Below are positions 43,881 through 55,857 of a stretch of 64,000 bases of DNA, one piece after another. Made by a program: the position numbers and the translations under genes. Position 1 is the stretch's first letter. Each line of letters opens with the position of its first letter. The notes under the pieces were generated by a model. It was not told the DNA's origin. It saw only the letters and a list, made by a program, of their open reading frames with translations, and did no database searches. This DNA comes from Dactylorhiza incarnata (taxonomy: Eukaryota > Streptophyta > Magnoliopsida > Asparagales > Orchidaceae): assembly GCA_033032865.1 (NCBI GenBank), contig JAWHQI010000049.1, positions 9,615,501 to 9,679,500 on the forward strand. The letters run 5' to 3'.

Positions 43881-45060
43881 TGTTGGATCTTAAGGCGCCC
43901 TAAGAGGGGGGGGGGGGGTGAATAAGGGTTTTAGAAAACTTTAGGATTTTATAGAAAATGTTTGTGATTTTCTTAGAAGTAAATTGAAACAAAAGTAATG
44001 AGCTGGAAATAAGAAATGAAATCAATTTTATTGAATATGAAAATACATGATTATCATTTATAAAATTGATTACAAAAACTGATTTCTATGATGCTAGAAA
44101 TCAAGTCGAATATGAAAGACTCTTTTGGTTTTCAATACTGACTCTTCTCACTAAGAACCTGCTGGATTTAGCCGATCTCTCCCTAGATACGGCCTCAAGT
44201 CGCTCTAGCCTTTCTATCCCCAGAAAGGCCTCGAACACCCCCTAGATCTACTCCCTAGACCTCGTTGTTAACAACCACGGCGAATTCCCCTAAGCCACGC
44301 ACAGACCTAGTTGCCAACAACCGCGGTGAATTCACAAAACAATCACAATACAAGAGGTACAATAAAATATAAAAAACAAGTTAAACTCCCTATGAAGAAT
44401 TTTGGAGATGACGAAGACCCGCTAATTATCGTCGAAGTCAAAGCGTGCGTTCTTCACGTTGGGTTAGCGTTGATTCAATCCTCCTTCAAATTCTTCTCTC
44501 GAATTTATGTGGGAGATGGTGGTCTGAAAATATGGCCCTCATAGAGTTTCTGAAGTGCTGGAATAGGGTACAATGGAATTAATTGTTGAAGAGAATGAAT
44601 GCCATCTATTTATAGGAATGGAAGCTAACGTCAGTGTTAAGGCTAACGCCTGTTATTGACTCGGTATAGAAATAACTTGATGGCTTGGATCTTCAAAACA
44701 GGAAGGACATTATGCATCTTTGAAAACATTCATTTAAGGCAACCGTAACTCTAGCATTAAGGCTAATGCATGACGTTAAGCCAAATCATTCCCAAAATGC
44801 TACTGCAATCACGACAACTTCCCTCCATACCATTTTCATCTTGGTGGGAACAAAGGTCAATGTCTGTGTTAAGTCCTAACGCCTGGCATTAGACCACATT
44901 CTTCATTTCAGCTTGTGAGCAAGTCCAGACCAATAATGTAGTATCCTAGTGTCAATTTTGTTCAAACCTGCATGCTAAAAACACAATGGCAAACTAGATC
45001 AAATATAAGTAGGATTTATTATTCTCAAATCAAAGGGATGCGGAAAACCGTGTTCCAACA
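43881..45060 (-). repeat. 3' LTR of C2
   Basis: 1180 bases, ends TGTTGGATCTTAAGG and TGTTCCAACA on the + strand. Run of 13 G at 43906-43918; TATA box (minus) at 44606-44615; GC-rich CTAACGCC motifs at about 44622-44660 and 44856-44893. Confidence 0.88.
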
Positions 45061-45062
45061 AT

Positions 45063-45074
45063 CTCCCCTTTTTG
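45063..45074 (-). other. Polypurine tract of C2
   Basis: Minus-strand CAAAAAGGGGAG adjoining AT and the TGTTGGAAC LTR start; matches the usual SIRE-type tract. Confidence 0.75.
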
Positions 45075-47441
45075 ATAATAACAAATCCAATAGAGATAAA
45101 TCAGATTCATATATATGAGATGTGTTTTTAGAAAGATATATGACACCAAGCAACATAGATATAAGAATTATAATTATAGTTTGATAAATTATGCTCCCCC
45201 TACCTAAGTGCTCCCCCTTAGTGTATGCTCCCATAGACTAGATTCATGCTCCCCATTAAACTAGTGAATCTTACTCCTTTAATCATTAAGATTTATCATT
45301 TTATTCTCCCCCTTTTGTTATTAGCAAAAGTGGGTGGAGTGTAAACAAAACTAGAATAAAGAAGACAAAAGTTGGGACAAACTAAGAGAGGATAAGATTT
45401 TTGTTTAAGCATAAAGTAAGTCATGATTGAGCTAAGAGAGAGAGTAGCATAATGAAAAAAAGTGATAAGTGTGAGTATTAAACATCCTATGTACTTTACC
45501 AAGCCATTCTACCACTTATTAGAAAATAATACTCAAAAGTGTTTGAAAGATACAAGTGAAGAAGAGATGTTAAAAAATAAGTATGAAAAAAGTATGGTAA
45601 AAATACATGATAAAATCAATAATGTGGAAAAACAAGGTAACCAAGAAAAAAAGGTACTTTTGTTTTGGTTGGACAATTCCAACAATATTTCTAGACTTTT
45701 CACATATAATGAGCATTATCCTTGAAAATATTTCACAACTAATAGGCAAGCATGATTTGACATTTTCAAAAAGATAAGAGCTACAATAATGTAACTAATT
45801 CGTATTTCAAGTAAAGAAAACATTGTATGAATCATGCATTGCAATCTAGTGCTTTTACTTAAGTTTTTAGAGAATTATATAAATATTCATTAGGATACAA
45901 TTCTCATGAGTAGAAGCTTTATGAAAAACAATGATGTGCACAAAAAAGTATTTTCATAAGAGTATACAAGTGAAATAATCAAAACACATGACATATGTAA
46001 TGAAATAGCAAAACAATATTAAGAATGTAATCTTATAATTACTTTCACACATCAATTCTAGAATAAAATTTCAAAGCACATAAAAAGAGTACAACTACCA
46101 AGGTTCTTTGCCCACACAATGCTCATTAAGACTTATCAGGGAGCGAAGAATTGCTTGGGGGATCACATAAGCATTTTTATAAAAGAATTATTTTCAGTGA
46201 TCCGGTGTACAAATAGAAGTGATAAAAAAAATGTCTTTGCACAAGACACTTTATAATTCATTCCAAGGTGCTCAACCTCACAATGCTCATTAAGACTTAT
46301 CAGGAGGGTGAGTAGTGCTTGGTGGAGTTATCTTTCTCATTTTATTTCATATTTTTTATTTTGCGACAAAACACTCCGGATTCACTTGTTTTTGCAAACA
46401 CTAACAATATTGAAATAACACTTCTATATGTGAAAGAAATTTATATTTTGAAGGAAGTTTTAGGTAATTTTGACATACATCTTAATATGTTAAAACTATT
46501 ACACTACATAATCATGCAAGAATAGGATTATGAGAACATGTAGATTACCAAAATAGTGAGTGAATGAATCATTGATTAACATAAAACATTACTCATACTT
46601 AGAGACATGCTAGGCAATCTTACACAATTTTTATATACCATTTCATTACACATAATAAGATTATGGTCAAGGCATGACAAGATAAAACTATATTTAGGAA
46701 ACTTGAAATGAAAATTAGATATTAAAAAAATCTTTAATTGCATGCCCAATCAATTTTGACCATTTGTAATGAAAATACTAAGATGTTTTGCTCACGTGAA
46801 GTTTTGTACTCAAAACATATTTTTGTAAACTTTGAAAACAAACATGTAACAAAAACATTTTTTTCAACATTTTGAATTTTTGGAATAAAAACAAATTAAG
46901 AAAAGAAGAAAAGTTTAAATCAGAGAAAACAATCGGTGAAAATGCAAAAGAAAAATACCAGAAGATTTTTAGAAAAACCAAAATTAAAATTGGGCCAAGG
47001 AAGCTAATGCATGGCATTGACTTCTTAACTCCCAAACAGAGCACTGTTTTCTTATGTTTTTGAAAAAAAAATCTTTGGATTAGAGTTTATGTATATAGAC
47101 CTTCTTAGTGTAGATCAGACCTTTTAGAGATCTTTAGAAGGCTCTTTAAGCATGTTATATGTTTATTAAAAAATGGTTTTTATATTTTTGTGGGTTTTCA
47201 AATACTTGTGTTTTACAAGATCAATAAAACTTAAAAAGATAAAATATGCAAAACACAAGATAAGCATGTTCAATCAACCAAAGATTGCATGAAGAATATA
47301 ATCATAACGAGTGTATGCAAAACATATGATATAGGTATGTCCTAGATTATAATACCCTAACTATATGGCTACACACTAGCCCCGTACTAAGTGATGGATG
47401 GGCATGAGGAGCTGCACACATGCCTTAGGTTGGGGTGTTAA
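45075..47441 (-). other. Non-coding 3' internal region of C2
   Basis: AT-rich with only short chance frames. Two copies of a block CACAATGCTCATTAAGACTT + ATCAGG + (A/G)GTG...GCTTGG occur at about 46115-46165 and 46275-46325, separated by ~160 bases. No pol motif is detectable. Confidence 0.6.
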
Positions 47442-50400
47442 TGTCACAACCCACATTTTTCCACGAATTTAATAAATATTATCAGAGCAAGGGGAAAATA
47501 CACGTCATGATGCCACGTCATGCATGTGAAAACTACAGACGCTCAGGCAAACACTCCTTACGAACATTTATAAAAGACATTAATGTGATTGAGTTAAATA
47601 AAAAGAATTTATATTTTTAGCTTAAGACCATGTCCCTTGGTCCAGTGGATCAACTAGTCCACGAGTAGAAAAATATACATACGCAGCAGAAAAATAGGTT
47701 TATTTTAGCCTACACGAGCATGCAGATCAACATTCCAGAAATGATATGCACATATCTAAATATACTATAAGTAAGGAAGGATTTTTCTACGATCTACAAA
47801 GTAGGTGATATTTACTTAAAATCATGCTATGCAAGAATGCCATGTTCTATACATAAAATAACTCATGCATTCTAACATAAATCTTCCCAGAGAGCAAGTA
47901 TATGAACTGACTAGAATGTAACAGCAGAAAAGCTAGCAAGTAGTCTAACACTGAAAACCAAAGCTACAACTGAAGCAAAGGAACAACTACCTCACAATAG
48001 TGAGGGGAGAACGAACAACTGCAACTAACTGCGGCTCCGAAGACACCAACTCTACCACCCAAACCGCTACAACTCCAAGCTTGAGACATTTAAAAGGAAA
48101 CAATGCCTTAACAAGAAAGTGCAAGTGGCAGCAATAGAAACTAAGATTTCTACACAAGGGTTAGCAACAATCAAAATAATAGATTGCAGAAAAGAGAACT
48201 AAAAAGATAACCATTTATTAGCTTACAATAACCCGAGCCAGCTCAAATGAGTGGTCTCTGTAAGAGAAAAGCTTGCACCAAAGTAATAGCCAAACTAATC
48301 AAAGCCAAACATGTGTCCGTCCCTGCGGCTCAGAGGTGATGGTCATATATAATACAATATTACACATATATAAACATATATGTTTATAAGCACTTGAGAC
48401 TGATCAGCTCGAGGAAAGGGCATCATTTAACGCCGGGCAATACGAGCCTCGGGTGTATGATCCCCAAGTAGGAGGCACTGCGACTGTGGTATATTCCACT
48501 AACTCTCACATCCCAACCTACATACAGGAGTGCTGCGGCGGTGGCTCCAATCCACTCAAACCACAACCCAAAAGAAGCACTGCGGCGGTGAATTTTAGCT
48601 CACACAACCAACAGACTCCAACAGAGCATACCTAGTTCATAAATCCAACAGAGCAAATAGTGGAGTGTCAGGCAGGAAAACATGATTTCAGATGGTTTTA
48701 ACTACAACTCAAGACGAGAGACACAATAAGCACAAGATTCAACATTCAACTTAATAACAGGTTTAAGATTTCAGCAAGCCGATGCCATGCAAGGCTTGGT
48801 GTCAAAACAAGACAAAGATAAGCTTAACACAAAGTCTAAATACCAGAATAATACTTAATGGTTCATTAGAAAACACTCAGTGAGTCCAAACTTGACTCCC
48901 GACAAACTTCTCGTAACAACACGACGAAGAAGGCATAACTTCACCTAAAGTCTCAATGAATGGGCTTAAAATGCTTGATAACATAACTTAAGATACCCAG
49001 GAACACCCGACATAAGAACATAAAAATCTGCTGAAACAATTCAGAATATACAATGAAATTGACAGAAAGACTTATCAAAAGTCGACAGGAAAACTTAACA
49101 AAAGTTGACGGGAAAAGACATATCAAAGTCAGCGGGAAAACTTATATCAAAGTCTACGGGGAAGGTCGATAAAATCGATGGGAAAACTTTAAAAATGTCG
49201 ACTGGAAGGCTAGCCGATCAACGGGAAGACTTCAGAAAAAGTCGACTGGAAACACTTAAGAAAAGTCAACGGAAAGGCTAGCCGATCGACGGGAAGACTT
49301 TAGAAAAAGTAGACTAGAAACACTAGCCGATCGACCGGAAGACTTTAGAAAAAGTCGACTGGAAACTCAAGTGATAATCAACGGGAAAGCTTATACTAAC
49401 AATCGATGGGAGAGATTATATAAAATCGATGGGAAAGGTTATAACTTATAATCAGTGGGAAAGGTCATAACTTATCGACGGGAAAGACATAATTGATGGG
49501 AAAGCTAACTCAATATCGATGGGAAGCTAAGTCAAAGGACGGGAAGCTATGTCAATCGACGGGAAAGCTTAAGTCAAAATAGACTCGAAGGATGGAAAAG
49601 GGCCCGATCGACGGGACAGGAGCCCGATCGACGGGATGGGAGCCCAATCAACTGGTGTCCCGTCGATTCTTACTTAGAAAATTCAACAAATCATGATCAC
49701 CCTGTCCTCTCCCTTCGATCGACGGGATGGGGTGCCGATCGATGGGAAGGCTTTACGAACATAAATTCTAGGAAAAACTAAGGCAAAAGAAAATCGACTG
49801 GACAAACTCATGAAATGAAAATCGACGGGACAAGCCTTCTTCAAAGGAAAATTTCAGAAATAAATTAAGTAAAAATTTATTGGATATACAGAACTCATTT
49901 CTTATCTTTTAGCTACATGCCAGCAGAAATTAAAGAAGGTAAAATTCTAAACTTAGCCTTAGGATTTAGGCATAAAATCTATATATCTAAACCAGTGACT
50001 TAAGTGGCTAAAACTGAAGGAAATAAAAGAAGAAGAATATGTAAGAAGATCTACAGAGATCAAAATAAGGGGAGCAAACCACCACTTGCCTTTACTCAAA
50101 TCACCAAAAAACGGCCTCTCAAGCCCTCCACGCCAAGGATAGGCTCAAACACGGCCTACGCACAAAGAATCTATGAAATTTGGACAAAAAGACGGTTAGG
50201 GTCGCTAACCCTAGCGCCAAAAATCTACGAAACGAACAAAACTTACCACACACATGACGAGCACGTCGAGAGCTTTCCAAATCTATGCTCCGGTGAAGAT
50301 TTTGAGCTCTCGAGCTCCCTCGACGGCCAACGGAAAGAAGAAAAACCCTCTTTCTCTCCCACGAAAGCTCTGGTTCGGGAAATTAGGAAAGAAGAAGAAG

Positions 50401-50927
50401 ATGAAGAAGGAGAATAATATATATATATAATCAGATAGCGGAAGAATAGAATAATATATATATATATTGACATAGATGGTGGAAGACAGCCAAGCTAAAT
50501 AATAATAATAATAAGAAAAGGAAGGCCGAACCAACGGTCACCGATTCCAACGAAAATCGCACCGAAGACAAACATCGGCGCTATGAATCCAACGAAGAAG
50601 GCGAAAAAAAATCCGACGAGATAAACTCAAGATATAAATTCTTGAAGTTTGCATCGATGAAAATTTACACAAATCTTTGGAAAATCATCGGGGCTCTAAT
50701 AATGCTTGGATAGCAACGAAACTTCGACGAGCCTCTCTAAAATTAAATAATTTAATTTTCTAACCTAAAATTTTCCAATTTCGGCACACTCCAAAATTTG
50801 GTCGACTTGACCGAAAGAATGCGCAAACGACAGTGCGCCAATAACTTCACACTAACGTAACGCCCTTACGTCAAAAATGACGTCAAAGAAGGATTAAAAT
50901 AATTCCTAAAAATTCAGGGGTGTTATA
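47442..50927. mobile_element. 3.5-kb solo LTR, same family as 10846-13952
   Basis: Starts TGTCACAACCC and ends GGGGTGTTATA (expected TGTTACA). Candidate duplication GTTAA (47437-47441) and ATTAA (50928-50932), one mismatch. Shares the CGTCATGATGCCACGTCATG block, the 'TGATCAGCTC' region and the final ACGTAACGCCCTTACGTCA with the copy at 10846. A (TA)n stretch at 50414-50470 takes the place of the TATA region. No coding domain. Confidence 0.78.
49060..49835. repeat. ATCGACGGGAAA-type minisatellite in the second solo LTR
   Basis: Dozens of degenerate copies of a unit built on TCGAYGGGAAAGCTTA and GTCGACTGGAAA with variable spacing. It occupies the position where the other solo LTR carries the CTCGAG-core minisatellite, but the unit is different. 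Confidence 0.8.
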
Positions 50928-51478
50928 ATTAATCCCATATGCACACACTAGAGAACATTCAACCTAAGCACTCTTTATCTCCAGTGCCTCGCAAGGCCCC
51001 GCTGGAACCTTCCCTGGTTAAGGACAAGACATGACTTAGAGGTTAGGTCTTCTAATGCATACAATCCTACGCCCTCGCTATTGTGAGACACATAATGTGG
51101 GTGAATGATCATTGACATACTAAGCATTTAATCCTATGGAAACAATTTATAAACTATGGCTTTTATGAGAGATTGATTTCAAATTGTGTTTGATTTTCAA
51201 GTTGCATAGTTATTATGAATTTTATCTGTCAATTGTTCTACCCCTTTTTTGTAAAAATTAATTCATTATGGCAATAAGAGATAACTAGCATGGGTGATAA
51301 TATTTATAAGTTGATACTACTAGAATGATGAGTTTGAATGTAATGTTATGCCATATGATTAATTGTGATAATGTTACATGAATTAAAAAATATTGTTTCA
51401 ATTTTTAGACCTAAAATGAAGTGATGATTTTATTTGATTTGTTCTTAGTGATATAAAGATAATTCTAAGGTCTATAAA
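50928..51478 (-). other. C2 internal segment between two insertions
   Basis: AT-rich, no coding frame; continues after the Harbinger element at 55858 (for example the 'AAGGTTGATTCTAAGGTCTA' style block occurs on both sides, 51460 and 56265). Confidence 0.5.
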
Positions 51479-51481
51479 TAA

Positions 51482-51500
51482 GGTCCCGTTTGGTTAAGCT
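51482..51500 (+). repeat. Left terminal inverted repeat of Harbinger
   Basis: GGTCCCGTTTGGTTAAGCT; 14 of 19 positions, including the core GTCCGTTTGGTT-like block, agree with the right end read in reverse. Confidence 0.85.
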
Positions 51501-51525
51501 TATTTGCTCCGGTGCGCCTGGACAT

Positions 51526-51600
51526 AAACTCCATTTCTCCTAAACGCATCATTTGGCACGCAGTCTACATCCAAATGGAGGTTGTAAATAAACTCCATTT
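51526..51600. repeat. Left subterminal AAACTCCATTT repeats
   Basis: Direct copies at 51526-51536 and 51590-51600, and one inverted copy with a mismatch (AAATGGAGGTT) at about 51573-51583. The same 11-mer occurs five times near the right end. Confidence 0.85.
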
Positions 51601-52444
51601 CTAATTAAAGCCTAGCCGGTACTCCACGCACCAGTCCAGACGTGCTTTCTTCGGTCCGCCTCTCCCCCGCTCCACGTGCACGACTCCTCCAGCTAGGGTT
51701 TCAAGTTTAGTTCGCGCGAATCTCGCCGCCAAGCGACGGAATCAACTCCTCCTCCGCGCTCGACTCCTCCAGCCGTGGTGGAATCGCGTCGCTCATCGAT
51801 CTCAGGTAACGCCTTCCACAGTTCCACCTTGTATCTCCTTTAACGAATCTGATTCAACCCAAGATGCTTCAATGCTTTTGTTTTCCTGTATAAAAATCGA
51901 TCAAAATTAATATGATGATTTCTAGCCATATGTTTGATATTACTGCCGCTCATCGATCTCAGGTAACGCCGCCATCCAGAAGTTTGTGTTCGCCCGCTCC
52001 AGCTTCCTCCGCCGGATTTTAGGTAGAAATCATTAATTTTTTGTTAATTGTTTTGAGATGAATGTGTTTGTGTGTGTGGTGTGATTATGGTGGTGAATGT
52101 GTGCATTTGTGTGTGTGGTGAGATGAATGAGATGAATGTGTTTGTTTGTTATTTTTTTTTTGTTAATTTTTGTGTTTGTGTTATATATGTGTGTGTATTA
52201 TATGTGTTTGATTGTGTATGAGATGAATGTGTTTGATTGTGCTCCTCAATGTTTTGCTCCAGTCCAGACGTTTATATGTATATGTGTGTGCACATGTATG
52301 TTTATATGTATGTGTGAACATGTGGGCTATGAACATGAGGTGTGTGTGTGTGTGTTGTATGTTATATTTATGTATGTTATATGTTTGTGTGTGTGTGTGT
52401 GTGGATGTGTATATATGTGTGTGTGTGTTTGTGTGTTTATGTAA

Positions 52445-52482
<38 letters not shown>

Positions 52483-52571
52483 GTGTGTATATGTATGTGT
52501 GTGTGTGTTCATATATATGTTTGTGTGTGTATGTGGCTCTGTATATTTTTGTGTATGTATATATATATGTT

Positions 52572-52607
<36 letters not shown>

Positions 52608-53189
52608 TATTTGTTTATAAATATGTGTGTGTATATGTATGCGTGTGTGTGTTTATAAATATGTGTGTGTTTATATATATGTTTGTGTGTGTGTGTGTGG
52701 CTGTGTATATATGTGTGTGTTTATATATATGTTTGTATGTTTGTGTGTGTGTGTGGCTGTGTATACATATGTTTGTATGTGTGTGTTTTATGTCTGTATG
52801 TGTGTGTGTATTTGTTTTAAATGTGTGTGTATATGTATGTGTGTATTTGTTTATAAATATGTGTATGTGTGTGTGTGTATGTGTGTGTGGCTGTGTAAAT
52901 ATGTGTGTGTATATATATGTGTGTGTATATGTATGTGTGTGTATATGTATGTGTGTGTATATGTATGTGTATTTGTTTATAAATATGTGTGTGTGTTTAT
53001 AAATATGTGTGTGTATATGTATGTGTATATGTATGTGTATATATGTGTGTGTGTGTGTGTGTTTATGTGTGTGTGTCTGTGTGTGTGTTTGTATATATAT
53101 GTGTGTGTGTGTTTGTGTATATGTTTATGTGTTCGTGTGTTTACATGTTTATATGTTTACCTATGTTTATATGTTTAAATTTTTTTAAG
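51601..53189 (+). other. 5' untranslated region of Harbinger with TG microsatellite
   Basis: 51650-51810 is GC-richer and looks like a leader exon; CTCATCGATCTCAGGTAACG is present twice (about 51795 and 51950), each with an AG-GTAA splice-donor-like sequence. From about 52050 to 53165 the DNA is an almost continuous TG/TATG repeat. Long frames across it (Cys-Val rich) are artefacts of the repeat. Confidence 0.7.
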
Positions 53190-54111
53190 ATGGGTAAGGC
53201 GAAAGATGGTGGTGTCTCCGCTATATGGGATGCAAACGATGTCCTGATTTTTTGCGACATATGCATTCATGAAATAGAGCTTGGTAACCGACCCACAACC
53301 CATTTTAGCAAAGAGGGATGGGTTAATGTGACTACCAAATTCCACCTACAAACTGGAAAAAAGTACGATAAGGTTCAAATGAAGAACAAATGGGATCATT
53401 TGAAGAAGGAGTGGAATATTTGGAGTGAGCTAAAATGTGGGTCCACTGGTTTGGGTTGGAATCTGACTACAAAGACTATAGATGCTTCAGATGAGTGGTG
53501 GACCGAGAGATTGAAGGTATTCATTTATTAAAAAATGTTCATTTAACTTTATGTTCAACTATTTGCCCGTCCTAATTTTTTTTATAAAATTGTAGGTTGT
53601 CTCAGCGGCCAAAAAGTTCAGATATGCTGGCATCCCCCCCGAGTTAGAGGAACGATTGAGGAGGATGTTTGATTCAGTAGTATACTGTGGACGTCATGTT
53701 ACCATTCCTAGCATAAGGAGTAATCTACCTTAGTCTACCGACGAGAGAGAGTTGTTCGGTGGGGAGCATGACATCCAGGAGGATAATGTTGCTCCACCTC
53801 CACCCGAGGTCACATCGGCGCGGAAGAGGAAGAAAAGAAAGAGAAGTGCCACCAGCTCCGTCTTAGAAGATCTGGCAGAATCTTCAAAGACCATCAGTCG
53901 ATGCATTCAGGAGCATCCAAAGAGCAACCCTTTCACTATTACTCAGGCATTAGAGCGGTTAAGTGGATACCCCGACGTTGTAGCGGACGAGAAATTCTAT
54001 GACTTTGCCATCACATTTCTGTTGGACAAAGGTCATAGAGAGGCATTTATGTTCCTACCCGAGGGTATGAACATAAAGTGGATTTATAACCGCTACAATG
54101 GTGGGGAGTAG
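53190..54111 (+). pseudogene. Harbinger ORF1, Myb/SANT-like DNA-binding protein
   Basis: ATG at 53190: MGKAKDGGVSAIWDANDV, then a trihelix typical of Myb/SANT-like domains with the spaced tryptophans (GWVNVTTKF, KNKWDHLKKEWNIWSEL, GLGWN, DEWWTERLK). GT at 53517 and AG at 53595 define a 79-base intron; exon 2 continues VVSAAKKFRYAGIPPELEERL in frame. A basic run RKRKKRKRS and a C-terminal helical region follow. In PIF/Harbinger systems this protein binds the element ends and works with the transposase. A single TAG at 53731 truncates it at about 155 of ~280 residues. Confidence 0.85.
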
Positions 54112-54302
54112 ACTTATCATATTTAGGGTCATGGATTGCTAGACGGTTATTATTATTGCTGATGTTGTGGTTGGATATTTCTATTATTTCTATGTTTCTG
54201 TTAGACTGTTACTGTTAGATATTGTTAGACTGTTACTGTTAGCTATTGTGGTTGTGGTTGGACTATATTCTTATTTATTTCCTGTATTTTGTTTATCAGA
54301 GA

Positions 54303-55516
54303 ATGTCTACCACTGACTCTGATGATTCAGAAGATAGTTTTGAGGCTATTAAAAGTTATGCGATCGCACATCATCAGAATGTGGTAGCAGTAGTTAGTAT
54401 CTTAGCTGAAAGAAGTTCTCTTTTCAACCAACCAGTACCCTGCATGACTTCGAAGCAAACATGTGATAAATGGGTTGGAGAAATGCTAGCAGGTTCGACA
54501 GTCAGGTTTCATAATTCATTTCGGATGTCCCAAGAAATTTTTATGGATCTATTTCATATCTTGGAGGAGAAGTACGGATTTCACGGGACGAGACAGACTA
54601 CATCTAGAGAGATTTTGGCACTGACTTTGGACATACTGTCTCATAATGAGGTCATGAGGAAGACATGTGAGCGGTTTTAGCACTCGACGGAGACTGCTAG
54701 CAGTTTTTTGGAGAAGGCATTCGCGTGTTGATACTACTGGCGGATGAAGTGATTCAGCCATTAGATAGATCTTTCAGTAGCACACCGCCAGAGATTCTGT
54801 ATGACACATGTTACATGCCATTCTTTAAAGATTGTGTCGGTGCAATTGATGGAACACATGTTCATGCATGCGTACCTGTTCGTGATCAAGTACCGTACAT
54901 TGGGAGACATGGCATGCCAACACAAAATGTGATGGCTGCTTGTGATTTCAACATGTGTTTCACGTTTGTTATGCCAGGTTGGGAAGGCTCTGCGCATGAT
55001 AGCCGCATTTTCAAATATGCGCTTCGGGATCCCCATTACAAATTTCCGCATCCACCACCAGGTAATCAGATTTCTATTTCATTTTTTATACTTCTCACCT
55101 ATGAAGCATAACAACTTTGCTCCTGATTTTCAGGAAAATATTACTTCGTAGACTCTGGGTATCCGCTACAAAGGGGATACTTGAAACCATTTCTAGAGAC
55201 ACGTTATCATCTCCCGGACTTTGCTCGTGGAGGTCGTGCACTGGAAGGACGCCGAGAGATATTCAATCACGCACACTCATCCCTTAGAAGTGTCATTGAA
55301 AGATCGTTCGGCATTTGGAAGAAGAAGTGGGCCATATTGCGTGATATGCCGAGCTACAACTTCGCCAAACAAACCGATATTGTGATGGCGACTATGGCAC
55401 TGCATAATTTTATTCGGCGACACCCGTCGCGGAGGGATATTGATTTCAATGACGTCGAGCAGGGAGGTGGTGATGAGGGGGGGAAGCACACAAGGGCATC
55501 AAGTCATTTGTCCTGA
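54303..55516 (+). pseudogene. Harbinger ORF2, DDE transposase
   Basis: ATG at 54303 (MSTTDSDDSEDSFEAIK). The N-terminal helical region includes FRMSQEIFMDLFHILEEKYGF. The catalytic domain contains the three acidic residues in context: Asp in CVGAIDGTHVHACVP, Asp in GWEGSAHDSRIF, and Glu in SSLRSVIERSFGIWK, all intact. A 72-base intron (GT at 55062, AG at 55133) splits the Gly codon before KYYFVDSGYP; this intron position fits the restored frame. Lesions: TAG at 54678 and a one-base-type frameshift between about 54695 and 54722. The frame ends at 55514. Family: DDE superfamily endonuclease (HARBI1-like). Confidence 0.9.
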
Positions 55517-55680
55517 TACAGCAGGCGGGGTAGATGAGATGATCACGTTGCGTGAAAATATAGCGCAATAGTTGTACACTTCGAGATCTTAGATGGTGAG
55601 ACGAATTGTTGGTATTTTTATCTATTATAGTAACTATTATCAAGATTGTGTATTTGATGTGTATCGAATTTTTTTTTCAA

Positions 55681-55809
55681 AAACTCCATTTGACCCAAAC
55701 AAAATTTATAAAACTCCATTTCAATAAGCACTGAAAACTCCATTTCACCCAAACAGTTTTCTAACAAAACTCCATTTCTCAGAAACAGCTCTTTTTCAAA
55801 ACTCCATTT
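55681..55809. repeat. Right subterminal AAACTCCATTT repeats
   Basis: Five exact direct copies at 55681, 55711, 55735, 55767 and 55799, spaced 24-32 bases. See the left subterminal repeats. Confidence 0.9.
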
Positions 55810-55835
55810 CTGATCAGCAGCTTTTCATCAGCAAC

Positions 55836-55854
55836 AGCCCAACCAAACGGACTC
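55836..55854 (-). repeat. Right terminal inverted repeat of Harbinger
   Basis: Minus-strand GAGTCCGTTTGGTTGGGCT, followed outward by the TAA duplication. Confidence 0.85.
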
Positions 55855-55857
55855 TAA

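Larger units (their letters stand above)
51482..55854 (+). mobile_element. PIF/Harbinger DNA transposon, near-complete
   Basis: Terminal inverted repeats GGTCCCGTTTGGTTAAGCT (left) and GAGTCCGTTTGGTTGGGCT (right end read on the minus strand), flanked by TAA at 51479-51481 and 55855-55857, the trinucleotide duplication typical of PIF/Harbinger. It carries both proteins known from this superfamily, a Myb/SANT-like ORF1 and a DDE transposase ORF2, on the same strand. 4373 bases. Only two in-frame stops and one frameshift interrupt the coding sequence, so the insertion is fairly young. Confidence 0.93.

Noticed and set aside
50004..50417. 137-residue + strand frame as a host gene
   Set aside because: It lies within the second solo LTR near its TATA region; the corresponding region of the other solo LTR has no matching frame.
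52136..53178. Several overlapping long + strand frames rich in Cys and Val
   Set aside because: They are translations of a TG/TATG microsatellite in all three frames; no codon structure or domain.
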